A stretch of DNA of 39,519 nucleotides from Bradyrhizobium diazoefficiens (GTDB lineage Bacteria > Pseudomonadota > Alphaproteobacteria > Rhizobiales > Xanthobacteraceae), in NCBI RefSeq assembly GCF_018131015.1, contig NZ_JAFCJJ010000042.1:1-39519 (forward strand), given 5' to 3'. Below, one piece after another: positions 1 through 9,299 of the stretch. A program made the translations under genes and the position numbers. Under the pieces are notes generated by a model. That model did no database searches. It saw nothing but the letters and a program-made list of their open reading frames with translations, and was not told where the DNA came from. Positions within the stretch are counted from its first letter, which is position 1. Every line of letters starts with the position of its first letter.

Positions 1-3000
1 TCGCGGCGGCATCGGGGACATAGCTGTAGGTGCCGTCTTCGTTGACCGTCAGCGAACCGTAGTGACCCGCAACCGTCATCACGGTGTGGCTGGCCGAATC
101 CAGCACGGCGTATTTCAGCGTCGCCGTCTCGCCATGGTCGGCATCGGTTCCGACCAGCGTCCCCGTGATGTCGGAGAAGCTGTCGGCAATGGCCGTATCG
201 ACCAGAGGCCCCTTGGTTACGTCAGCCAGGGTCGGCGCGTCGTTCTTGCCAGTGATCGTGACAACGACGTCGGTCGTGGTGGCCTTGCCCTCGCCGTCAT
301 CGAGCGTGATGGTGGACACGACCTTCGCCGTCTGGTCCTGGCCGAGGAAATCGAGCGCGTCGTCGGCGATCGAATACTGCCAGGTGACCGTGCCGTTGTT
401 CTTGCCAGTCAGCTGATAGGTCAGCGCGGCCTTCAACGCATCGATCTCGCCGGTCGTCAGCGTCGCGGTGAGATCGGTGGTGCCATCGGCGGCGAGCGAG
501 GTCACGACCTGATCGATCTTCGTCACCGTCGGGCGGTCAGTCAGGTCGATGTCGGTGAAGTCGACCGAGCCGGTCGCAGCCGGGGTCGGGTCGAACTTGG
601 TGGAGGCGCCGGTCGTATTCTCGCGCTCGTAGAAGCTCGCGGTCAGCATCGCTCCGGCCGCGGTGAACGCGGGCGCGTCGTCGTTCGCATGGATCGTGAT
701 CAGCGTGTGGCCGGTGCCGTCGTCGCTGCCGGCGAAATGCGCGTTGCTGTAGTCGGCGCCGGTCAGCTTCAGGTCGATATGGTTGCCGTCCGCGTCGGTG
801 ACCGTCAGCTTGCCACCGGTCGAGGGATCGGCATTGGCGGCGTAGACCGCGCTGGTGCCTAGTCCGTATTTGATCGTCGACAGATCGATCATGTCGTTCT
901 TGGACAACTCCGCGATAGAACCGCCAAACGTCGCCGTGTCGATCTGCAGCGCCGCGCCGTCACCGTGCAGCGCAATCGATTGCGACACCGTGCCTTCGAG
1001 GATCAGGTGCGCGCCGACATCGACGGTGACCGAGCCGGTGCCGGACAGCGAGCCATACAGCGTCAGTTCGCCGCCATGGACCTCAATGTTGCCGGTGTTG
1101 ATGATGGTGCCCGAGATCAACGCGGTACCGTAGCTGTCGATGGTCGCGCAATTCTCGATGGTCAGCCCGGTGCCGGAGATCGACGCGCCATGCAGGTCGA
1201 TATCACCATGATTGACGATCGACGACGCATTGCCGAACACGCCGCTGCCCGAGACCGTCCAGGTGCCGCCCGACTCGTTGGTGAACGTGGCGGTGGCGAC
1301 CGAGATGTTGCCGTTGATGTGGCCGCTATTGTTGATCGTGATGTGGCCGCCGGTCTCCACGATCGCATAGGTTGAGGACGTGACGGCGCCGGCAGCGGTC
1401 GGGCCAATGGTCCCCGAATTGTCGATCGTCGCCGCGCCCATGGCCTGGATCGAGATTGCAGCAGAGCCATTGGCGCCGACCACCGAGCCGGTATTGGTGA
1501 TATGCGTCGAGCCGCCCGCACCGGCATCGTCCTGGTCGACATTGATACCGAACGAACTCGTGCCGGTGATATGGCCGTTGTTCGTGACTAATACGTCACC
1601 GTCGCCATGGGAGACGATGTCGAGACCAACCGCGCCGGAAACGCCGCCGCCGATGGTCGCCGTAATGTCGCCTGCGCCGTTCACGTCGTCATGTAGCACG
1701 ACGCCGTTGCCGCTCTGGCCGGTGATGTCGCCCGACGTCGTCAGCGAGATGTCGCCGATGCCGTTCTGGGTGACGACGACGCCATTGGCCGCACCGGTCA
1801 GCGCGCCGGTTGGCATCAGCACGATGTTGCCGCGGCTGTTGATCGTCCCGCCCGATGCCGTGAAGTCGAGCGCGTCGCCCTTCCCCGAATTGATGTCGGC
1901 ATCGCCGGCGACGGTGAAGGTACCGCCGGTCGTCGCAAGACCGGTGATGGCGCCGGTAAAGCTGTGGCCCGTATCGTCGAGCTTCAACGTGTTGGTGCCG
2001 CCCGCAAAGGTGACGGTTTGCGCGTCGGCACCGCCGAGCTCCAGCGTCGCTTTGTCGTCGATGGTGAGCGTGCCGATACCAGTGATACCACCAGCGAGGT
2101 TGAGCGTGCCGCTCTGGACTTCGAGGGTGCCAGTGTTGGTGACGCCGCCAGTGACCGTATTGAGGCCAGTGCTGTAGAGATTGCCGGCATTGGTGAGGCT
2201 GCCGCCGTTGATCGCGACATCGGTCAGATAGAGCTTCGAGGTACCGTCGACCGAGATGGTCCGGCCGGTGTTGGCGACAATCGTGGTTGCCAGCTTCAGC
2301 GTGCCGCCGGTTACCGCCTCGATCAGGCCGTGATTGGTGATGGCATGGAGATCGATCGTCAGCGCGCCGCTGGTGACGGAGATCGTACCGGTATTGTTGA
2401 GGTCGGCGTTGTGGATGGCGCTGGTGCCGGTCGATTCCAGCGTGCCAGCGATCGTCACGGGACCGCCGTCGATTACGGCGCCTTGCAGATCAAGCGTCGA
2501 GCCTGACTCGACCGAAATCGCGGCGTTGACGCCACTGCTTGTCACCGTCATCCCGATCAGCTTCAGCGTGCTGTCGTTGATCGCGGCCAGCGTACCGCTG
2601 TTGGTGACCGCCTCGCCATTGATATCGAGTTCGCCGCCATTGGCCTGAAGTATGCCAGCATTGGCAATTGTGGCGGACGTCGTGGCGGCAAGCGTCAACA
2701 GGCCACCTATCGCTTCGATCAGGCCATTGTTGGCGATGGATGAATTGGTGACCGTGGTCGGGCCGGTCGCATCCAGCGTGCCATTGACGGTGAGCGCGCC
2801 GCCCGTGAGGCTGCCCCCGTTCAACGTTGTCTTCTTGCTCGCGGTGACCTCAACGGCGCCACCATTGCCGATCGCAGCGTCTGCAACGGTGACATCGCCA
2901 AGCGTCAGCGTGACGTGGCTCTCGACCGTTACGGTGCCCTTGTTCAGGGTCGCATTACCGCCGATCGTACTGTCGCCGGTGACGTCGATCGTGCCTCCCA

Positions 3001-6000
3001 GCACCTCGCTGTAGTTGTTGATCGCGCCGCCGGTGATCACGGTACCGGACAGCTTCAGCGTCTGGCCATCATCGATCTTGATGTTGTGGCCGGTGTTGGT
3101 GACAATGTCGTTGAGCAGCATCGCTGCGCCCGCGATCTCCAGCGTTCCGGCGTTGGTGACCGGACCGCCCTGGATCGTGGCGCCGTTCTTGAGCTTGACG
3201 CTGTTGTCGAGTTCGATGCTGGAATTGTCGGTGATGGCCGTGCCGGAGACGGTGACGCCGTCCAACGTCAGCTTGCCGCCGGCGGTGATCGTGCTGACGC
3301 TGACCGTGGCGCCGCTGTTGATCTTGCTGGCGCCGGTGACGTCGATGGTGCCGGCACCCTTGACGGCGCCGCCGCTGATCGTCGCGGTGTCGAGCGTCAG
3401 CGCGGCGTTGCCGTCGACGATGATATTGCCGCTCGCATTGTCGACGGTCGAACCCTGGTCGATGGTGAGCGCGCCATACGCCAGCACCTCGATGGTGCCT
3501 GTCGCGCTGTTGGTGACCGTCTCGTTGTGGAGCGCGTTGCCGGTGCCGCTGACCTCGAGGACGGCGTTGTTCTTCAGAAAGCCGTTGCGCAGAACCGCAT
3601 GGCCGGTGAGGTCCATCTCGCCGCTGTTCGTAACCGTGCCGACAGTCGGCAGGCCGGTTGCCACGACGAGCGTACCGCCGGTGGTTTCGCTCTGACCGGC
3701 ATCGAGCACGGGCCCGAGATTGACTGCTCCGCCGTCGATCGTCGCGCCGTTGACGGTCAGCTTGCCGCTGGCATCGACGGTGACCGCGCCGTTGTTGGCG
3801 ACGCTCGAGCCCTGGTCGACCGTCAGCCAGCCATTCGCGAGCACCTTGATCGTGGCGCCGGGCGCGTTGGAGACGGTCTCGTGGGCGAACTCGGCCGTCC
3901 CCTTGACGTTGACCGTGCCGGAATTGTCCAGCGCGCCGTTCTCGATCAGGCTCGCACCGTCGAGCTCAAGCGTGCCCAGGATGGTCACCGTGCCGCCGTC
4001 GACCGTCGTGCCGTCGACGATCAGCGTGGTGCCGCCGTCGGCCTTCAGGGTGCCGTTGGCATTGTGGATCACGGCGAGCGTCTTCAGCGTGCCACCGGAG
4101 AGCTCGATCGTGCCGGAATTGGTGATGGTGGTGCCGCCCGCGAAATCGCCGCCGCCCGCGAGCGTCAGGGATCCGCTATTGGTGAGCACGCTCGTGCCCA
4201 GGATCTCGGCCTTGCCACCGACCGACATCGTGCCGGCGTTGACGAAGATCGAGTCGGCCCGCATGTCGAGCAGGCCGGCAATCGTCAGCGAGCTCTGGTT
4301 GATCACCTTCGGCGGCGGGCCGCCGAAATCGTTCATCGAGAGCGACTTGGCGAAGGCCGGCGCGTCGATCGTCACCGGATAGGACGGCGTGAGGCCGTGC
4401 AACTGGTCGGTGATGACGATGACGTCGTCGTTGATGGTCGGGACCGTGCCGGTTTCCCAGTTCGCCGCATCCTTCCAGAAGCCGCCGGGCGGGGCGCCGG
4501 CCTGGTTGGTCGCGATCCACACCACGGCCGGGGCATCGGTGCCCGTGATCGTGACCGTGATGGTCTGCTGCGAAATGGCGTTTTGCGAGTCCGTGACCGT
4601 GACGGTGTAGACCAGCGTCAACGTTTCACCCGCGGGGATGAAGTCGGCGAGGTAGACCGGCAGGTCGGCCAGCGACCAGTCGATGGTGCCGGCGCCAGTC
4701 CCGGTGCTGTCGTCGCCCGTCGCGATCGCGACCGACATCGCATTCTGGAACAGCGCCAGCGGGCCCGGCGGCACGGCGCCACCAGGCAGGGTCGCGTTGG
4801 TCAGCGCCACGGAGACCGTGTGCGTGTCGGTGAGGTCCACATCCGTGAAGCTCAGCGTGCCCGAGGTCGGCACGCCAGAGGTGAGCGGGCCGCCCGGCAC
4901 GCTGGTGCCGCCGGCAAAGGTGATGGTCGAGACGCTGCTGGTGATCGACGGCTTGTCGTTGGTGCCGGTGATCGTGATGGTGATCGGGATGAACTTGGTT
5001 TCGGGATTCGCGGCGAAATTATTGTCGATGCGGACCATGTAGGTCAGCGTCAGCGTTTCGCCTGCCGCGAGGAAGTCGAAGGCGTGGTCGGGGATCGTGT
5101 AGGTCCAGACCGCCGAGCCGTTGTTGTTGTTGCCCGCTTCGGGGACGACGGTGATGTTGACCAGGGTTGCCGCGATATCCTGCTTCTGCAGGGCGGTGAG
5201 CGAACCGGTGACGTCCTGACTGCCCGCATTCTTGTAGATGTAGTTCGGCGCGTCGGCGAGGTTCACCGACACCGTCGGCCGGTCGCCGAGGTTCTGGTCA
5301 AGGAAGGTGATCCGGCCGGAAATCGTGTCGGACCCCACCGGCTGGCCCGTCGCATCCGAGACGTCGCCGGTCGTGCCTGGCTGCTCGGCCAACGTGAACG
5401 CCGTCTTCAGATTGTTGCCGAGGTCGAGGCTGCGCACATCGGGCTGCCCCGGAACCCGGCCGGCGCTGGTCGGGTGATCGCCGGACGTCTGCGATCCCTG
5501 CTGGGTGACGTTGACGAAGGTCGCCGTCGCGCTGGCGCCGGTGGGCGAGTTGAACGTGACGATGTGGCCGTCCGGCGTGACCGTGTCGGTGAAGTTCGTG
5601 GTCAGCTTGGTGTTGGTGTTGTTGTCGGTGAACTTCAGCGTGAACACATCGGTGATCAGCTTCTGCACATCCGGCGACATCAGCGCATTGGTGATCGAGA
5701 CGTTGCCGCCGCTGATCTGGATCATCTGGCCGGCCTGGTTGACCGTCGCGATCGGCAGCAGCGTGACCTTGTCGTACAGGATGTAGGAGCCGGTTGTGCC
5801 GTTCGGCTCGACCAGCACCTGGAAGCTCGCCTGCGGCTGCGGGTCGCCGCCGCCGGCGGGAACGACGAAATTGATCTGGGTCAGCACCGCCGTGCCGCGG
5901 ATGCCCATGGTGGCGACCGGCGTGTCGATCTTCATGTCGCCGTGCTTGGCGGTCTCGCCGGCGACGAAGGTGATGGTGCCTGCCACGAGGCTGAGCAGCG

Positions 6001-6586
6001 AGGAATTGCTCGACCCGTTCGGGTCGTAGACCATCTCGTTCAGCACCATCCGCGCGTTGGAGGACAGGCCGAACACGGTGCCGTCGATGAAGGTGATGCC
6101 GAGGGTCGAATCCGAGCCGGTCGAGACCACGTCGCCCTTCTCGACATTGTCGCCGTTGTTCAGGATGATCGAGACGCCATTGCGGATCGCGGTCGCGCTG
6201 CCGGAGAGCTTGGTGACATGACCGATGACCTGCGCGGCGGCCGCAGCGCCAGGCGCCGCCTGGGCAACCTGCACGTGACCCGTGAGTGCGTTGACGACGT
6301 CGCCGCTGAGGTGCGCGCCGTCAGGCGAAGCTATCGCCGCGCGCTTGTCGCCCCTGAAATAATCGTGAACGACGAACTCATGCCCGTCATGGGACAATAC
6401 AAGATCGCTGCCGGCGCGCTTGAGCTCGCCGTGAAAGATCAGGTTCGGGTCGGGAACGACGAACGCGCCTTCCGGCACGTGGCCGTGGGCTTTGGCGACG
6501 AAGGAATCGACATGGCCGGAGGCGAGCGGACGGGAACCCTGCCCATCCAAGGAGAGCGCGGCGTCAAATTTGCCAGCGTAATTCAA
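1..6586 (-). CDS. Giant repetitive surface adhesin (FecR-like, VCBS/cadherin-like, beta-helix stalk), C-terminus off the window
   Basis: The minus frame is open from a TTG at 6586 to the left edge: 2195 codons with no stop, so the gene is partial at its 3' end. No ATG lies near the 5' end of the frame. The TTG (M-N-Y-A-G-K-F-D) follows an in-frame stop 21 bases upstream, so this start is likely but has no clear ribosome site. Residues about 130-190 look like a FecR-type domain (GDVVSTGSDSTLGITFIDGT). Residues about 300-680 hold cadherin/VCBS-like units ending in V-T-I-T-G-T. A WKDAANWETGTVP block near 690 opens a long stalk to about 1890 of N-S-G-T-I / G-G-T-L strand repeats, typical of beta-helices. 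VCBS-like units follow (GSLTVNEDGTYSYVP at the edge). Such proteins are normally exported by type I secretion; the C-terminal signal and any exporter are outside the window. The stalk has almost no cysteine. Function as an adhesin is inferred from architecture. Confidence 0.85.
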   Translation of the reverse strand, partial: MNYAGKFDAALSLDGQGSRPLASGHVDSFVAKAHGHVPEGAFVVPDPNLIFHGELKRAGSDLVLSHDGHEFVVHDYFRGDKRAAIASPDGAHLSGDVVNALTGHVQVAQAAPGAAAAAQVIGHVTKLSGSATAIRNGVSIILNNGDNVEKGDVVSTGSDSTLGITFIDGTVFGLSSNARMVLNEMVYDPNGSSNSSLLSLVAGTITFVAGETAKHGDMKIDTPVATMGIRGTAVLTQINFVVPAGGGDPQPQASFQVLVEPNGTTGSYILYDKVTLLPIATVNQAGQMIQISGGNVSITNALMSPDVQKLITDVFTLKFTDNNTNTKLTTNFTDTVTPDGHIVTFNSPTGASATATFVNVTQQGSQTSGDHPTSAGRVPGQPDVRSLDLGNNLKTAFTLAEQPGTTGDVSDATGQPVGSDTISGRITFLDQNLGDRPTVSVNLADAPNYIYKNAGSQDVTGSLTALQKQDIAATLVNITVVPEAGNNNNGSAVWTYTIPDHAFDFLAAGETLTLTYMVRIDNNFAANPETKFIPITITITGTNDKPSITSSVSTITFAGGTSVPGGPLTSGVPTSGTLSFTDVDLTDTHTVSVALTNATLPGGAVPPGPLALFQNAMSVAIATGDDSTGTGAGTIDWSLADLPVYLADFIPAGETLTLVYTVTVTDSQNAISQQTITVTITGTDAPAVVWIATNQAGAPPGGFWKDAANWETGTVPTINDDVIVITDQLHGLTPSYPVTIDAPAFAKSLSMNDFGGPPPKVINQSSLTIAGLLDMRADSIFVNAGTMSVGGKAEILGTSVLTNSGSLTLAGGGDFAGGTTITNSGTIELSGGTLKTLAVIHNANGTLKADGGTTLIVDGTTVDGGTVTILGTLELDGASLIENGALDNSGTVNVKGTAEFAHETVSNAPGATIKVLANGWLTVDQGSSVANNGAVTVDASGKLTVNGATIDGGAVNLGPVLDAGQSETTGGTLVVATGLPTVGTVTNSGEMDLTGHAVLRNGFLKNNAVLEVSGTGNALHNETVTNSATGTIEVLAYGALTIDQGSTVDNASGNIIVDGNAALTLDTATISGGAVKGAGTIDVTGASKINSGATVSVSTITAGGKLTLDGVTVSGTAITDNSSIELDNSVKLKNGATIQGGPVTNAGTLEIAGAAMLLNDIVTNTGHNIKIDDGQTLKLSGTVITGGAINNYSEVLGGTIDVTGDSTIGGNATLNKGTVTVESHVTLTLGDVTVADAAIGNGGAVEVTASKKTTLNGGSLTGGALTVNGTLDATGPTTVTNSSIANNGLIEAIGGLLTLAATTSATIANAGILQANGGELDINGEAVTNSGTLAAINDSTLKLIGMTVTSSGVNAAISVESGSTLDLQGAVIDGGPVTIAGTLESTGTSAIHNADLNNTGTISVTSGALTIDLHAITNHGLIEAVTGGTLKLATTIVANTGRTISVDGTSKLYLTDVAINGGSLTNAGNLYSTGLNTVTGGVTNTGTLEVQSGTLNLAGGITGIGTLTIDDKATLELGGADAQTVTFAGGTNTLKLDDTGHSFTGAITGLATTGGTFTVAGDADINSGKGDALDFTASGGTINSRGNIVLMPTGALTGAANGVVVTQNGIGDISLTTSGDITGQSGNGVVLHDDVNGAGDITATIGGGVSGAVGLDIVSHGDGDVLVTNNGHITGTSSFGINVDQDDAGAGGSTHITNTGSVVGANGSAAISIQAMGAATIDNSGTIGPTAAGAVTSSTYAIVETGGHITINNSGHINGNISVATATFTNESGGTWTVSGSGVFGNASSIVNHGDIDLHGASISGTGLTIENCATIDSYGTALISGTIINTGNIEVHGGELTLYGSLSGTGSVTVDVGAHLILEGTVSQSIALHGDGAALQIDTATFGGSIAELSKNDMIDLSTIKYGLGTSAVYAANADPSTGGKLTVTDADGNHIDLKLTGADYSNAHFAGSDDGTGHTLITIHANDDAPAFTAAGAMLTASFYERENTTGASTKFDPTPAATGSVDFTDIDLTDRPTVTKIDQVVTSLAADGTTDLTATLTTGEIDALKAALTYQLTGKNNGTVTWQYSIADDALDFLGQDQTAKVVSTITLDDGEGKATTTDVVVTITGKNDAPTLADVTKGPLVDTAIADSFSDITGTLVGTDADHGETATLKYAVLDSASHTVMTVAGHYGSLTVNEDGTYSYVPDAAA

Positions 6587-7204
6587 CCGGGCACCGTAAA
6601 TGGGTTAATTTTTAAATAAGTATCGACCGCCTAAGCTTGCATATCATTACCAAGTCCTTAGCGAAACCATCTATTGCTTGTGTGATTTAGCGTGACTGGG
6701 CCATAGCCGCGGGCGCGGCGCGCAATATCGGCAGAGTAGTCAAAGTAATATTCGGTTATTTCATAAATATAGTTTTGCTTTTCTGCACTCATGAACAATC
6801 GCTTTTTGTATTCCAAAGTAGAAATTAAGTCGCTGATACTCGTGTCATCTTCTCTTCGTACCGCCCTGCAACATACTGCGGGAAATACGGAGCTTTATCT
6901 GTGACCCAACTAACAGAACCCGCGAAATAACGGGCCATTAGCCATAAGGCGCAGAATCGGCTCTCCCACAACTTCCGACTGCATTTGCTCCCGTTTCACG
7001 GCCGAGGCGGGCCTTTCGGCTCCGGATCCCTCGAATTTTACGCAAATCAGGCAGCGCAGCTTCAGCCTGTCCAACGGTTTTGGGACCCCTGCCGGGCGCT
7101 TTAAGCAGAACAAAACGGCCCATCCCGCACTATCTCCGCGAAAGCAACAAGAGCCGGCACGTTGAGGTCGAGGGGGACCTGGCGAAGCCGGAAGGGGATG
7201 TCAG
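6587..7204. other. AT-rich divergent intergenic region between adhesin and LapG-like protease
   Basis: This 618-base gap separates two divergent genes. About 6600-6900 is clearly richer in A and T than its neighbours, with runs such as TTAATTTTTAAATAA just upstream of the adhesin start. It probably carries the adhesin promoter and regulatory sites, but I cannot place -35/-10 boxes with confidence. Two overlapping short minus-strand frames (6910-7113 and 6938-7123) lack a convincing ribosome site or recognisable protein, so I do not call them. Confidence 0.5.
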
Positions 7205-7936
7205 ATGGAGATCGCTGCCCACCGGCGCGCCTGGCGCGCAATCCTTGCCGTCTGCGGACTGGCGCTGTTCGGATCAGTCGCCGATCTGCGTGCCGGCACG
7301 CTGCTGGCGCCGGGCCCCGGCGTCCTCGTGCGCAAATCGGCCGAGCCGTTCGGCGCGTTCGCCTTTGCCATCTCCGGCGGCAGCCTGTGGCAGAAATGGT
7401 TTGCGCTGAAGGACCGGCTCGACGACGACATGGTGCAGCTCGCATTGTGCGACGGCGACCGCGACAACTGCGCGTCGCCCGCGGCACTGAAACTGCTCGC
7501 CATCGTCGACCAGGCCCGCAGCCGCGAGGGCCGCGCGCGGCTCGGCGAAACCAACCGCGCCATCAATCTTGCCATCAAGGCGGCCAATGACGGCACCGAC
7601 GACGTCTGGAGTTCGCCGCTCGCGACCTTCGAGCGCGGCGCCGGCGACTGCGAGGACTTTGCCATTGCCAAGCTGGCCGCGCTGCGGCTCGCGGGCGTTG
7701 CCACTGAGGACCTCCGCCTCGTGGTGGTGCGCGACACCCTCGCCGGCGAAGCGCATGCGGTTGCCGCCGCGCGTCTCGACGGCCATTGGCTGATGCTCGA
7801 CAACCGCCGCATGGCGATGGTCGAGGACGAGCATGCGCGCACCTACCAGCCGCTGTTCGTGGTCTACCAGTCGGCCGTGATGAAATATGTCGACGAACCC
7901 GTACGGTTCTCGATGGTCGCTCCCGAGGCGCGCTAA
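7205..7936 (+). CDS. LapG-like periplasmic transglutaminase-like cysteine protease (BTLCP family)
   Basis: The 243-residue protein starts at ATG 7205 after a GAAGGGG ribosome site 7 bases upstream. Residues 1-30 form a signal peptide (basic start, hydrophobic core, A-D-L-R-A end), so the enzyme is likely periplasmic. The BTLCP signature GAGDCEDFAIAK puts the catalytic Cys at 149, flanked by Asp148 and Glu150 as in calcium-dependent LapG. His184 (GEAHAV) and Asp199 (MLDN) complete the triad, and the spacing is close to that of LapG. LapG proteases cut the N-terminal retention module of giant LapA-type adhesins and release them from the surface. The divergent neighbour is such a giant protein, which supports a similar role here. 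No LapD-like GGDEF/EAL partner is visible in the window. Family assignment is firm; the substrate is inferred. Confidence 0.88.
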   Translation: MEIAAHRRAWRAILAVCGLALFGSVADLRAGTLLAPGPGVLVRKSAEPFGAFAFAISGGSLWQKWFALKDRLDDDMVQLALCDGDRDNCASPAALKLLAIVDQARSREGRARLGETNRAINLAIKAANDGTDDVWSSPLATFERGAGDCEDFAIAKLAALRLAGVATEDLRLVVVRDTLAGEAHAVAAARLDGHWLMLDNRRMAMVEDEHARTYQPLFVVYQSAVMKYVDEPVRFSMVAPEAR

Positions 7937-8015
7937 GCCGCACCCCCGCCACAAGACCATTCCGTCGCACAGTCCGGAACGCTAGCATGGGCAGACCATG
8001 CTGGGGGCGACGGGG

Positions 8016-9140
8016 ATGCGATTCATCGTGCTATGCGTGCTTGCGATGCTGGCCTCGCCGGCGGCACCGGCCTGGGCCCAATCCGGCACGCCTGACCGCT
8101 CCATCGCCGACAAGCTGCCGCTGTTCGCCAAGAACAACTGCCAGCAGAATCGCGACCCCGCCCTTCAATTGTTCTGCGGCGATCCCGAGCTTGCCGCCGC
8201 CGCCGAGAAGCTGAGCGCCGCGATCGAGGCGCGGCTCGCCCGCCTGCCCGATCGCCTGCCGGCGATCGAGGAGAATGCGATCTGGACCAGGCAGCGCAGC
8301 CTCGGCTGCGCCATCTTCGGCCAGACCGCGGTCCGCTACGACGATGTCGACCGGGTCAGGGCCTGCCTGCTCAAGCTCACCGAGGAACGCGCCGCGATCC
8401 TGCGCGATCCGGATTTCGACTGTCTCGCGGCCAATACCGCCGCCGGAGCGCTGATCTGCGCCGACCCCGCACTGGCGCTGGCCGAGACCGAGCTCAACGG
8501 CGTGGTGCTCGGACTGATCGCCAAGCTGGACCCGACCGCGGCGCGCTTTGCCTTCGCCGAGTACGGAAGGTGGACGCGAGAGCGCGATCGCAAGTGCAAT
8601 CTCGTCGGCAAGGAGAACGTGCCGCTTCAGGAGCTCGAATCCGCGGAAGACTGTCTCGCCGACTATCTGAAGCGCAAGACCAGCGAAGTCCTCGCCGCAA
8701 AAGGCGATCCGAAGAAGGTGTTCGGCCGGCAGGTTGCGGCCCGCTCGCCCGACACCGACGCTGTCGACTTCTGTGCCGCGCGCATTCACGCGGCCAACTC
8801 CTGCGGCAATTTCCTTCGCATCAACCGCGTCTACGCGGTCGACAGCCAGGTGAGCGAGCAGGAGGCGCAGATCACCGGCGAGATCGAGATGGTCGTGCTG
8901 GCCCCGTTCACCGCCTGCAGCAAGGTCGCCTCCACCTGCACCGGCACCTGCTGGGATCTGCGCGTAGGCCGCGCGCAGCCCGCCGCGGAAGCAGCACCCA
9001 ACGCCAGGGACGCCTTCAACCTCACGCGCCGCCTGAGGATCCAGCGCACCTTCGCGTTCGTGAAGGCCGCCGACGGCTGGCGCTGCCGCGAGGACGCACT
9101 CGCGCCGGTGAATTCGGGCGTATCGGGCGGGGGATCGTAG
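8016..9140 (+). CDS. Secreted LprI-like (DUF1311) protein
   Basis: The 374-residue protein begins with a signal peptide (MRFIVLCVLAMLASPAAPAWAQ). ATG 8016 is preferred over ATG 7998 because it follows a GGGGG tract at usual spacing and gives a cleaner signal peptide. Two similar cysteine-containing units follow (about residues 40-115 and 125-210), each with an F-C/I-C-x-D-P core, an alpha-helical stretch and W-x-R-x-R-x-x-C. This resembles the LprI/DUF1311 family, some of whose members inhibit lysozyme. The C-terminal third is cysteine-rich and not recognised. The gene follows the LapG-like protease by 79 bases on the same strand and may be cotranscribed. The role is unproven; an envelope function is likely. 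Confidence 0.65.
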   Translation: MRFIVLCVLAMLASPAAPAWAQSGTPDRSIADKLPLFAKNNCQQNRDPALQLFCGDPELAAAAEKLSAAIEARLARLPDRLPAIEENAIWTRQRSLGCAIFGQTAVRYDDVDRVRACLLKLTEERAAILRDPDFDCLAANTAAGALICADPALALAETELNGVVLGLIAKLDPTAARFAFAEYGRWTRERDRKCNLVGKENVPLQELESAEDCLADYLKRKTSEVLAAKGDPKKVFGRQVAARSPDTDAVDFCAARIHAANSCGNFLRINRVYAVDSQVSEQEAQITGEIEMVVLAPFTACSKVASTCTGTCWDLRVGRAQPAAEAAPNARDAFNLTRRLRIQRTFAFVKAADGWRCREDALAPVNSGVSGGGS

Positions 9141-9150
9141 GTCTCTTCTC

Positions 9151-9289
9151 CCTCTCCCCGCATGCGGGGAGAGGGTCGGGGTGAGGGGGAGTCTCCGCGG
9201 GGACGGCGCCAGCCGAACTCGCGGAGGCTCCCCCTCACCCGGATTGCATCTTCGATGCAATCCGGCCTCTCCCCGCACGCGGGGAGAGG
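9151..9289. repeat. Composite nested palindrome filling a convergent gene junction
   Basis: A perfect 24-base palindrome at 9151-9174 (arm CCTCTCCCCGCA) is followed by a long inverted repeat (about 9178-9199 with 9220-9240, one mismatch), a stem-loop GGATTGCATC-TTC-GATGCAATCC at 9241-9263, and a near copy of the first palindrome at 9266-9289. The element lies between convergent stop codons at 9140 and 9300. A similar element sits at 27457-27589. It is probably a dispersed REP-like repeat that can act as a two-way terminator. Confidence 0.75.
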
Positions 9290-9299
9290 CGAAGTAGCA

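Noticed and set aside
2915..6619. Very long open frame on the plus strand (1234 codons)
   Set aside because: It is antisense to the giant adhesin. Its R/D/G/V-rich product looks like a reverse-strand shadow of a GC-rich gene, with no domain and no ribosome site.
6910..7123. Two overlapping short minus-strand frames upstream of the LapG-like gene
   Set aside because: There is no convincing ribosome site, the frames overlap each other and neither product resembles a known family. They could still be real small genes, but the support is too weak.
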